Positions 44,834 to 56,723 of a stretch of DNA of 64,000 bases are shown piece after piece. The notes under the pieces were generated by a model. That model was not told the origin of the DNA. It searched no databases and was given only the letters and a program-made list of their open reading frames with translations. Each line of letters begins with the position of its first letter. The first letter of the stretch is position 1. The position numbers and the translations under genes were made by a program. Origin of the DNA: Cystobasidiopsis lactophilus (lineage: Eukaryota; Basidiomycota; Agaricostilbomycetes; Agaricostilbales; Chionosphaeraceae); NCBI GenBank assembly GCA_001599975.1, contig BCIO01000005.1:2900508-2964507 (forward strand), read 5' to 3'.

Positions 44834-46369
44834 TCATTGCAATCTACTCAGGCACTGGCTAGTCAGATCGATGACCTGGTGGATGTCCGGACGTTTGCTG
44901 GGTTCCTGCACGAGCATCGCCTTGACCAGTTGCTTGAAGCCTTCGCTATACGGGTCATTCGCCCTGGGAAACTGCCAACTCCCATTGAGTACAGCCATTC
45001 TGTGTTCCGACCCGGCAGCGGGAAGGTGCTCGTAAGCCAAGCCCTTAGGAAAGAGCGGAGGTGGTGAAAAGGGACTCACGCTATGCTCCCGCCTTGGTCG
45101 GTCTGGTTGGTTTCAAAGGGCGACGTGCCGTATGCCAGTGCGTAGAGCGTGCAACCAAGCGCCCAGATGTCGACCTTTTCGTCAATCGTCGTGTCTGTCT
45201 TCACATCGAAAAGCTCCCTGCACGTGGGTGATCGCGGCTCAGTCGCTGGCGATAAATAGTCAAAGTCCACTTACGGGGGCCGGTAAGGCATAGTGGAATG
45301 CTCTGCCGCCACATCTTGCTCAGCGAGAGCCTGCGAGCGCGTGGAAATGACAACGCGAGCGGGTTTGCACGAGCCGAAATCCATCAGAATGGCCTGCTTG
45401 CCGTTGTCTGAGACCATGATATTGGCCGGCTTGATGTCCCTGTGCGCCCATGGTTGGATCTGGCCTTCCGGCGGGGCGGCCGCATGCGCCGTGTTGACGT
45501 TGGGTTTCGGTTTGGGCGACAGCCGGCCTTCAATGGCGTGCGTCCCATCCTCGTCCTCGACCTCTCCGCCAGTGTGCTCCGTTTCTTTGATCAAGTTGGA
45601 CTGCTCGTCGGTCGGCCCCAAGCCCTCCTCCTCCTCTTCGCCTTCGCCAAGCGTAAACTTGCTGGATGAAGCGGAGAGCATGCCCGGCGACGGCGTACGA
45701 CCAGGTGGATAAACCGCTGATGGACCAGGGACATAGGTGTGCATGGCCTTGACGCCTTTGCAAGCGCCAAGGAACAGCTGGAGCATGTCGCGCTCTGCAA
45801 ACTTGGTCCCGTTTACAGCGTGCTGACCGATCCAGTCTTGTAGATTCCCCCTCTCAAAGTAAGGAAGGAACAGATAGACAGTCTTCGAGCCATCCGGCTC
45901 TTGGGTGACACAAGAGTCCACACACCGAATGCAGTGCGGGCTCTTGAAGCGCCTACTGGCCTCCACCTGGGCGCCCTCGCTGCGTGAGCCCGGCGCGCAT
46001 TCGTATAAAAGCAAAAGAACGGACCTCTTTGAGCACTTCGCGCAGGTTCTCTGAGCCGAGAGGACAGCGGATCTTCTTTAAGGCCCACAGCTTGCCAGAC
46101 TGCGCAAACGTCTGAGCTCGCACGGAAGCCGCTGCGTCTCAAGCCACTGACTGGATCCTGAACTTGGTACACGAACGAGAAGCCCCTGCAGTGCCCTGCC
46201 CTTAGACGTGCGCTGGGGCCAATAGAGAGCGCGTGCGAGCTCACCCCTCTCCAAGCAGACGGACGACTTTGAAGGTCCGGCCATTCAGCTTCAAGGTGGC
46301 CTCAGGCTTGCAGATGCAGGCAGAGATCGCCAAGTAGGCGTCTTGAGCCAACGAAAGCAGCTGTGACAT
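44834..46369 (-). CDS. Ser/Thr protein kinase, STK16/Env7 (NAK) family
   Basis: This family includes vacuolar, palmitoylated Env7 of yeast and Golgi STK16 of animals. The protein begins MSQLLSLAQDAYLAISACIC with cysteines (CIC) that could be lipid-modified; then FKVVRLLGEGGFSFVYQVQD (glycine loop), and after an intron beginning GTCAGT, SGKLWALKKIRCPLGSENLR with the ATP lysine. Catalytic loop HRDIKPANIMVSDN, activation segment LMDFGSCKPARV, then HSTMPYRPPELFDV and KVDIWALGCTLYALAYGTSP. An insert of about 100 residues before the catalytic loop is acidic and Ser/Pro-rich (about 45500-45720). It ends IDLTSQCLSRLQ, only 59 bp from the end of the convergent SDR gene. Confidence 0.9.
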
Positions 46370-46513
46370 TTTGGTGACGATGGGAGGAGGTCAAGAGGCA
46401 ACTGTGCTTGAAGCGAGCCCACTTTGATTAACTATTGAATGAAGGCAGCAGCGTGTGGGAGAAATGTTCTAAAGGACTACGGCCCGTGAGAAGGAGCGGA
46501 TATGCCTGGGCCA

Positions 46514-48741
46514 TCAGCGTTTGCGGAAGGTGACCATGCGAGGCGTTTTGGGCTGCACTGGAACTGTCAGCGAGTGTCAAGATGCAAATGAAAGACTTGG
46601 AGCTTGCCATTAAAAGCATGGTCTGTGGTGTCGCACCGCCAGGTCAGAAACAAACGGCGGACACGTTCACATCACGGTGACTCACCGAGTAGTCGTTGTC
46701 TGGGAACGCCGGCGCATCCAAGGTCCACTCCAGATTGCGGATAAATGTAGAAATGATAGTGGCCAGCTGCATGCGTTACAATGTCAGCAACAAAGGCAAA
46801 AAGAGAAAAGCTCCCGCAGACGCGCCTGGACGTAGGCGAACTGCTCGCCGATGCAGCGGTGGCGCCCAGCGCCGAAAGGAAGGTAAGGCGAGTTGGCTCC
46901 TGTGGAGACTTTGCCGAATCCAAAGTCCTCTTCTGCTCCCGCCTCATCCGAAACAATGCCGAGGTCACCGAACCACCTTTTTGGCTTGAAGGCCATTGGC
47001 TCATCCCAGTGGGTGGGGTCGACCGCCGACACACCGGGTGCGGCAAGCAAGAAGTAGCCTTTGGGGACGACATAATGCCGGTTGGCGCCCGAGAGTTTGG
47101 CGGGGACGGGCATGTCCTGGCGGACCTTGCGCATGATGGAGTGAATTGGCGGGTGCAATCGGAGGACTTCGCGGATGCAGGCTTTGATCAAAGGAGTTTG
47201 GAGCTGGTCATAGTCGAGGGGCCGGAAGGTGCCATCAGGGTTGCCGAACGTGGCGACTTGCTCGGCGTACAGGTCCCTTCTGCGCAACGCCCTGCGTCAG
47301 GAGACCGCACCCTGCGTTTCAGACAAAGAGACGACAAACTGAAGCTGAGGGTCCTGACCCAAGCGCAGCAAGAGCCAGGAGGTAGTGGCGGCGCTCGTGT
47401 GTTGGCCGGCCATGAGAAGCGCGATCATCATGTGTGCGACCTGCTTGTCGGTAACTGCCACTCCATCCCTATAGCTCTTGCCAGTGAGAGATGCAAGCAT
47501 GTCGATGTTATCCTGATGGGTCGGGTTCAGGTCAAGCACGACAGACTGGGGATCCAAACGCACCGCATCGTTCCCTTGCTCCCTCCGCTTCTTGATGATG
47601 TCCAAGTAAAAGTGGCGCATCTTGATGTGCGCCGCGTCTCGCTTCCAGTAGCTCGGCAGCGGCAATTGCGGGAAAACGAAATTAATGGGGGTGAAGCCGC
47701 CGTCGAGGTCGTGGTACAGTTGGGCAAACGTCTTGTTCAGGCCGGCCCGCACCTCGGGCCCTTGCAACGTCGCGGAAGCGGAGCAAATGGTGATTTCGGA
47801 GGCCACAGTGACTGGATCGTAAGTGGTGGTGTCGCCGTGGGACAAGATCTCTTTGGTGATATAGCCGAGAGCCTCGCCCGCGATAATGCCCACGTAGCGC
47901 CTGAAGTTCTCGGTCGACAGACCGAACTAGGAGAAGCACCCGGTATCAGCTTGTGAGCTACGAACAGACTGTGGTCTGGAGATCACCTTCATGAACTTTT
48001 TCTGTTGCATGAGCAGGTCGTTGGGGCAATCGTAGACGACCTCCGTGCCGAAGACACTGCGAGTGAGCGCCTGAGTTCCAGATCGCGACAAACACAGAGA
48101 GAAATCAAAGGACGCAACGGCGTGGTAAAGTTGGTGTAGGCGTCCTCAGCAGAGACGTGGGCCAGCTTGCCGTTCAGAATGAGGTCGGAACCAGCTGGCG
48201 TCAGGGCGCAGACGACTTTCCGCCCGGTCAGAACACTGTGCAGATGGGAGAGGTAAGCGCGTTGCTGGCAAGGAGAGAAGGTGGATCGCACAAGGTAAAC
48301 ACATCGCCGTGCTGAGGAAGAGCTTTCAGCGTGCTTGTCCTGTCCGCTAGATTGAGCACCAAAGCAACGGCGTACCTTTTTACGGTTCCTCTCAAAGAAC
48401 GCATACGGGTCCATTCCGTCTGTCCGGCAATCAATCTGAGCCCTTTAGGTCCGGGCGGGAAAAGCAAGTCGCGCACAAGCTACGCTGGACCCAATCCAGG
48501 GGAAGATGTGGAAGACCATGGGCGGTACGGAAGGGTCCTTGGGCAGCAGCTGCAGCCAAACCCAGACTGGTCATCTACTGACCTTGGGGGAGCGGGCCAC
48601 AAACGCGCTCACCAGCTGTTGAGCAACATTGAGCAGGGCGATGGCGGCTACCACTAACACCAGCACGACCCCAAGCGCTGCGAGCCCATTAGACGGCAGG
48701 GCACTGTGCAGCGTGCCCAAAAGGCCGGACGACGTTGACAT
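46514..48741 (-). CDS. ERG11: Lanosterol 14-alpha-demethylase (CYP51)
   Basis: ERG11 is the cytochrome P450 of ergosterol synthesis in the ER and the target of azoles. It begins MSTSSGLLGTLHSALPSNGL with one membrane anchor (LAALGVVLVLVVAAIALLNV). Motifs: PWIGSSVAYGRDPYAFFERN, HVSAEDAYTNFTTPVFG, VVYDCPNDLLMQQKKFMKFG, I-helix LLMAGQHTSAATTSWLLLRL, ExxR in CIREVLRLHPPIHS, and haem loop YLPFGAGRHRCIGEQFAYVQ. These are CYP51-specific. The Tyr of the EDAY site, where Phe substitution accompanies azole tolerance in other fungi, is Tyr here. At the end, a probable GC-AG intron (46607-46553) joins NDYSTMLLM to PKTPRMVTFRKR, which looks like other CYP51 C-termini; unspliced, the frame ends in unrelated sequence. 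Confidence 0.95.
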
Positions 48742-48928
48742 GATGGATGGACGGTCACCGTAGCAAACCAAAATGTTCTGTGGCCACAAAGAGGCTCCTC
48801 CTCGGTTCCATGGCTGTGGTCCGTGCGCTGCTTGGAGGGATTCGTTTCATGGTCTGTATTTGCTCCCCATAGGCCTGCAAAGCAGCGAGGAAGATGCTTT
48901 GGAATTGAACTAATGCAACGCAGTGCGC

Positions 48929-50944
48929 TTAAAATACTAGGCCGTTGGCTTCGCTGCTCAGCTGGGCCTGTCTGGCTGCAAAGGCCTCCACGTCCTGCAG
49001 CTCGTTCAATTGAGTCTTGGTGGAGTCGGCTCGGTCGGCCAAGCGCAGACTTTTGCGAAGCTGGTTCGCCAAGAGCGTCAAAAAAGCTGCAGCGGCAGTT
49101 CAGAAAATAACGCACCTGAACAGCCTTCTCTGCCTCAAAGCTGGCTTGGTTCAGTCGCTGCCAGCCTTGGTGTCTGTCGCAGCGGCGTCGGGTGATCGTG
49201 CACACCAGGCCGATTTCGTCAGCGACGGTGGCGTCCGGCCGGCCTTCGAGAAATGGGCGCCCAGCGTCCGCGTTCACCCACGCTTCCCAATCCACATCGT
49301 CCCAAACGAGGCGAACGTCAAAGCCACACGGCGCATCGCTGGACACCTTGTCCTTTTTCGCCTTCCGCCGGGGCGGGCTGTCCGAGAGTGCAGCTGCAGC
49401 GGCACCCAGCTGAGCTTTGCGGGCATCGTGCTCCGTTACAGAAGTTTCCCATCGGGCGACGGCAAAGGCCAAGAAGTGGAGGCGAGCGTCCAACAGGCGA
49501 ATCGAGTCGGCGAGCTGCTGCTGCTGTCGGTCGATGTCAGCGAGCGCTTTGGTGAGGGTGTCAATCTTGGACAGCCGAATACCACGCTCGATTTCTTCGT
49601 CTGCTTTAGGGATCACGACCAACGGCGTCTTCTTCGGGTGGCGGGGGGCATCCGTCGCGCGGTCTCGCGCAGCGGCGCTGCCGTTAGGGAGCTTTTTGAC
49701 CACCGAGGGAGGCGTGGTGGACGAGTAAAGGGGCAGCCGAAAGTCAAGAGGCTCGTTGCGCTTGGCCGGGTCCTGGAGGAGCACGAGGCCTTTGCGCTTC
49801 GTGGCCCCACCGACCACTTGCCACAACCGTTCTGGGGCGATACCGCACGCTTCTAGTTTTGATGCCGCTACTTCCATGCCACACCAATCGCTGCAATACT
49901 TGGAGAGGGCGACCTGCGCCTTCTTGCAGCCCTTGCGGCAACAGCGCGCCTTCCAAGTGGTCCGCTTGTCCGAATCTGGGTTGGCCTCGCTTTCAGCGGG
50001 CGCCCAGAGCGAGACAGAGGCGGCCCGATGAGGAAACGTACCTGCTTCGCACTTGGGGCAGATGAAGTCGTTGATGAGCTCAATGTCATCCTCGTTCATC
50101 TTGAGGCACTGTTGAGGCGAGCAGTTTGGTCTTTCAGACATGGCTGCGACACAAGTGGTCGGTCAAGAAAAAGAGGGGAACCAACGTCTGTGTGGTACCA
50201 CTCGTCACACCTGCCAACGACTTTCAAGTTAGTTGGGGGAATCGCAGGCTCGAGTCAGACCTTTCACGCACTTGTCGCAAGCGATCATCATCCGCTCTGG
50301 GTCGTAAAGCTGCTTGCAGATGCAGTACAAGCGGTCATCCTCCTCGTCGCTGTCCGCGTCGGGGTCGTAGGCGTGCGCGGTGACGGCCACAATGTAGTCA
50401 TCGTCGTCCGACGACTCGACTTGCTGCTGGGCCTTAGCTGGCCGACTCGTTTTCTGTAGGAACATGCAGGCGCGCCTGAGCAAAGGGTCGGGGGCATTCA
50501 GGCAGCCGCCGAAGGGCGCACCTTTCGAGGAGCCGCAGATGTCGACGCTGCGGCTGTCTTCTCCTTCTTTTTTCGGCTACCAGACGCCTTGGATTTGCCC
50601 TTGCGATCGCGCTGCAGCAGCGTGAAACCAAGATGAGCTCGCCGCTTCATCCGCCAACGGGAATTGGTTCGTCTCCCGGAAGAACGCACCTTGGGCGGCG
50701 CGCCAGCTGCAGCTGGCTCCGGCTTGGGGGCCATGGAGGCTTCTCGAGACGGTCTCTCTGGTCTTTTGAACCCGGCATCGACGATGTTGTCCCCTGTCGA
50801 AGCGGGCGGGTCGGGTTCGTGTTGTGCGTCCGGCGCATCGGTCGAAGCAGCAGCTGATGCTTTGGAGACCGGGCTAGATAGGTCAACGGCGAATTTGAAG
50901 CCGTTGACGGTCTCGAACGTGAGCTCGGGCGGCGGCAGGTCCAT
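48929..50944 (-). CDS. SPP1: Set1/COMPASS subunit, Spp1/CFP1-like PHD protein
   Basis: Spp1/CFP1 binds H3K4me3 through a PHD finger and links COMPASS to chromatin. The start MDLPPPELTFETVNGFKFAV is followed by disordered, Lys-rich sequence (RKGKSKASGSRKKKEKTAAA), then the PHD finger: DRLYCICKQLYDPERMMIAC, DKC, and after an intron NMSERPNCSPQQC region ending FICPKCEAGTFP. Next is a Cys-rich zinc region (WKARCCRKGCKKAQVALSKY, then CSDWCGMEVAASKLEACGIA), typical of CFP1-type proteins, a coiled coil (TLTKALADIDRQQQQLADSI) and a further Cys/His pair (CTITRRRCDRHQGWQRL). An intron after EAEKAVQ leads to a last exon of coiled coil ending QLSSEANGLVF. About 550-600 residues. Confidence 0.87.
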
Positions 50945-51655
50945 GAGAAGTCGAGCAGGAGCAGGAGCAAGTCGAGGTCTGCGGGACTAGCAGTGTGGGC
51001 TCCCTTCCCTGGGGCGATCCTCAGCACAGCTAGCGCGTATGCAGCATGTGCTGAAAGAGCAGGGCGGGGCAGACAACTTCAAGCTTCAAGACCCGGGTTA
51101 CCTGGATGGAACATCCAAGGTCCAGTGTCGAGTTTTTGTCGACAGTTTTCGGAAATTTCCCGTAAAAGACATCCTCGAGCCATCCTCGAACCTTCGGGCG
51201 GACTCATTCAGTGTTGCTTTCTCCCCACCAGCGAGGAGGCGCCAGCGAAGCGCGCCTCCGAGCCTTTGACATGTTGCAAGAAGCCGGAGGAGCAAAGTGG
51301 CGGGATTGTTGGGATAGACTGTGGCAGCAGCTGATCAGCGTCGAGGCGTCGAGGTCATGCATTCTCCTTCGAGCCTTTCCCTGTTGTGCAGTTCCATAGG
51401 CTTTGCCCATTATAATAAATGCGCAACGAAAGCTAGTCCATCCAGGTCCCAGCGCCCACAACTTGGCGCCTTTAGCTTCTAGTGGCTCTCTCACTCCAAG
51501 ACGACCTTCGTTGAAGGGTCTTCTTGCTACCGCCGTCTCTTGCAGTCTGCTCCCGTCCTTTTGTGTCCTACTGTTTGCTATAGAACGCGATTCAGTGTTT
51601 TCGACGACACCCACGCATCTGCTTGCTGGTTTTACTCAAGCGCAGGGCAGTCAAG
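50945..51655. promoter_or_regulatory. Divergent promoter region, SPP1 / MAG1-like gene
   Basis: These are 711 bp between divergent start codons. The open frames here are on both strands and lack domains or splice partners. A CT-rich stretch near 51400-51600 may be part of the MAG1-like promoter and leader. Confidence 0.4.
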
Positions 51656-53227
51656 ATGAGTCAAGGGTCGCCGCGCTCGTTGAGGTCCAGCGCAAGCCCG
51701 GAGAAGCGATCCTTTTCCTACATCGATGCGCTGGATAGCGAGCCTTCATCGCCGTCGACACCCTCGCCCACCAAAAAGGCAAAGAGGACGCTCACCAAAT
51801 CACCGAGCTCGTCCTCGTTCATCGCCCAAATGACGGGCCCACCCGTTGACAACCCGCTCTCTGTGCCTAGTGTGCTTCAATTTGACCTCCTGGAGGCCAA
51901 AGCTCATCTCGTTGGCGTTGACGTGGGCTCTCCTTTGTCAGTCTGCATCCAAAATGTCACTGATCGAAAGGTGGATCCCTCCCCAGCCGCGGTTCGGGTC
52001 AGTTACCTGCCAGCCAATCGAAGACTAGGTAGCTAACGAATGCTCATCATTTAGGCCTCTGTTCGACAAGGTCCCCTGCAAGCCCTTTGAAGACATCGTG
52101 GATCAAGAAACCCTCGAGTCGGGCCAACGAGACCTTTCCAACCACGTCAACCCTTATCGAGCGCTGGTGACCTCTATTCTTGGGCAGCAGATCAGCTGGC
52201 TAGCCGCCCGCGCTGTCACGCACAAGTTCTTGAGGATCTATTTTCCCTCCCTTCCAGAGAAGTATACACCGGGCCTAGAGACTGGGTTTCCTACGCCGCT
52301 CCAAGTTTTTGAGACGTCACACGCAACGCTGCGAAGCGCTGGTCTTTCCGGGCGGAAGGCGGAATATGTGCAGGATCTCTCCGCAAGGTTTGCGGACGGC
52401 CGGCTCTCGGCAGAAAAGCTGCTGGCCATGAGCGACGAAGAGGTGTTTGAAAGCTTGTGCGCGGTGCGCGGCATAGGGCCGTGGACGGTGTGTTGCCCCG
52501 CCGCTTTTGCCCTAATGTGCTTCAAATTGAATCTCGATTTGCCCCTCGTTAGGTTCAGATGATGCAGATGTTCGTTCTCAGGCGCCAGAACGTCCTTGCA
52601 CCCGGTGAGCTCTCAAGGTCTGCCCGCTTTTATCACTTCAGACCTTGACGCGACGCACCAACAGGCGACTTAGGATTGCAAAAGGGTCTCATTCGTTGGC
52701 TTGGTTTCGAAAAGCCGGCCATACTACCGGCCAAGCTACTGAATCCGGCCAAGCCTGTTCCTCCTTCCGTGCCAAGCGAAGATGCCGACCTGCCCGACAC
52801 AATTGTGACCTCATCCAACAGTGCGCTGGTCGAAGACGCGCCAGCCGCCTCCGACGAGATCGTGCAATGGCCACCCGCTCCGCCCTTCCCGGCGTCCCAA
52901 ACACTGACGAGAGACAAGCTGCGAGGCCGCTTGAACAAAAAAGTCAAGTAGGCCTTGTAAAGACGTGGGTCTGGTGTTCACGCTGACAAAGAGCTGGGCC
53001 GTGCAGAGGCAACCTGTATCTGACTCCTGCCGAGATGGAAGAGCTCACCAAGCCTTGGGAGCCGTACCGCTCGGTTGGATTGTACTATATGTTCGGCAGC
53101 GTTCTTCCCTTCTTTCGCGGCGGAAACCGAGCTGAGCGTAAAGCCACAGGTGGTCGCTTGCAGAGGGGGAGTGAAGCCGGTTTTCTCGAGGCCCAGTACC
53201 CCTTTGCACGCCAAGTCGTCACATTAA
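51656..53227 (+). CDS. MAG1: DNA-3-methyladenine glycosylase (AlkA/MAG1 family)
   Basis: This base-excision enzyme removes alkylated purines. It begins MSQGSPRSLRSSASPEKRSF with a basic, disordered, nuclear-looking head (SPTKKAKRTLTKSPSSSS). The glycosylase fold follows: AKAHLVGVDPRFGPLFDKVP (needs the 11-nt exon at 51987-51997), NPYRALVTSILGQQISWLAA, SGRKAEYVQDLSARFADGRL and the HhH-GPD motif VRGIGPWTVQMMQMFVLRRQ with NVLAPGDLGLQKGLIRWLG, where the Asp of PGDLG is the expected catalytic residue. After an insert comes LTPAEMEELTKPWEPYRSVG, then LYYMF. The end is uncertain: unspliced, the frame runs to 53418 and overlaps COQ4 coding sequence; a GT-AG intron after YYMFGS would give a stop at 53227. 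Confidence 0.88.
51987..51997 (+). other. MAG1: 11-nt microexon of the MAG1-like gene
   Basis: CCGCGGTTCGG is preceded by CCCAG and followed by GTCAGT. It joins GTTGAC to GCCTCTG to give D-P-R-F-G-P-L-F-D, matching the family DPRF motif. Flanking introns are 63 nt (51924-51986) and 57 nt (51998-52054). The 11-nt length is not a multiple of three, so skipping it would shift the frame. Confidence 0.85.
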
Positions 53228-53334
53228 CGAGAATGTTGCATTTTACTCGTTCCGTTTCGACCAGTGTTGTATTCACGAAAGGAGCGGGCATCCAATTAAA
53301 GGAAACCGAATCCAGCCATTGGCATTGCAGTCCC

Positions 53335-54292
53335 TCAACGCCATGGACCCAGCTTCTTAAACTCTTGCCACCCGATTGGCGGGTCGTACACGCCCAACTT
53401 AGCCTTGAGGTCTGCTAGAGGCGTCTCCCATTCTTTCTCCCAATACACCCCGATCAGGCAGTCGGCACTGGCGCCACACTTCACCGCCCAAGGCGCGTAG
53501 GTGGACAGCACTCTTCTCCGGCCTGCCGAAGATATGCGCAGGGGCCCAAAAAGGGCGGAGAGCGCCGCCACCGGGAGGCCAAAGTTGGCCAACTCGAACC
53601 ATTTGACGACGACCTCGGCAGAAACGGACACAGGGAAACCTGTGATGACATGGTAGAAGTCGTGGCATTCGCGGTAGCGCTGCATCACGTAGGCGAGCTC
53701 GGGGTTGTCGATGAAGCGGACCTGCGAAAGCCGAGCTGAGTGAGACGCCCCAGGCGCTTTCGAGGTTAGGTTAACGCTGCTCACGGGATCTCGAGTGTCG
53801 GGCGTGACCTTGCACCAGTCGAGCCAGCGAACGTAAGCCCGGCCAAAGGATTCCTCGGGTAGCTGGCGAAGGCCTTCGAGGTCGATGCTGCGAGAGGTTA
53901 TTCGGGGCCGCTCCTTCAATAAAAGTCGACCAGACTCCGTCTTCAGCATTTCATCGCGGAGTTTAGGCAGACGCGAGCCGGCCGTCGTCTCGCTCAAGGT
54001 GGCAATCATATCTATCGCCGCCATCAGTCTCGCAGCTCTCCTACGCAAAGCGGATAAAGAGGCCACGCGCCATGTCTCCAAGGGTCATACAGGGACATCA
54101 TCGCAGAGCCAGCCGCCAGGAAAGCGTTCTCAAAACCAGAGAGAGGGACATGGCCTTCGTAGGCGACTTGGGACCCTGCCTCCGTCCAATAAGCACGTAG
54201 TGTGTGCAACCTGAACTAGAGAGCTCCTTACGGGACCTGCGTTGAGACTGACAGACCCGCTGCACCAGCTGCAGCGACTTGAGGCGCGCCAT
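53335..54292 (-). CDS. COQ4: Coq4, coenzyme Q biosynthesis protein
   Basis: Coq4 is a matrix-side inner mitochondrial membrane protein of the CoQ synthome, now linked to C1 decarboxylation/hydroxylation of the ring. It begins MARLKSLQLVQR, a basic amphipathic presequence, and continues EAGSQVAYEGHVPLSGFENA, FLAAGSAMMSLYDPWRHG, MIATLSETTAGSRLPKLRDE, and SIDLEGLRQLPEESFGRAYV. The metal motif HDxxH(x)11E is present in HDFYHVITGFPVSVSAE. It ends PPIGWQEFKKLGPWR. The first intron, close to the start, is not fixed: several GT and AG choices between 54200 and 54270 keep frame. Its start codon lies 69 bp from that of SAH1. Confidence 0.92.
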
Positions 54293-54361
54293 CGAAAAGT
54301 TCTGGCCCAACGTGCTTCTTGTCCAGTCCCCCCCAAACGGATTTCTCACCCTTCATCAAAA
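54293..54361. promoter_or_regulatory. 69-bp bidirectional promoter, COQ4 / SAH1
   Basis: Only 69 bp separate the two divergent start codons. As the SAH1 leader begins with a 12-nt coding exon and a 57-nt intron, part of the SAH1 promoter may lie in COQ4 coding or intron sequence, or regulatory sites may lie in that intron. Confidence 0.55.
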
Positions 54362-56450
<2,089 letters not shown>

Positions 56451-56723
56451 CCGTATCGCCTGCGTCACGGCCTCTCACTTCTCGCTTTAACTGCATGGAT
56501 CCTGGTATACCCAAAAAGGTTGTTTTAACCCGCCTTCGTTTCCGAACATCATACCCTTGCATTCAACACTGCAATCCAAGCTTGCGCGCTTCCTCCGCTT
56601 AAGGAGAAGCATATCTCAATCAATCCCATTTGGGTGCAGTGTCAGGCACGAGCGAACGAAGAGTGCGTGGGAATGTGGCCATGGTGCAGGGTATTCGAGT
56701 TCATGGGGAAGCAACCTGGCGTC

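Noticed and set aside
48654-48928. Extension of the SPP1 frame to 48654
   Set aside because: The long open frame results from reading through the last intron. The spliced last exon stops at 48929 and continues the coiled coil.
53035-53418. Unspliced tail of the MAG1-like protein to 53418
   Set aside because: The extra residues have no family resemblance and overlap COQ4 coding sequence on the other strand; a GT-AG intron gives an earlier stop. The choice still needs transcript data.
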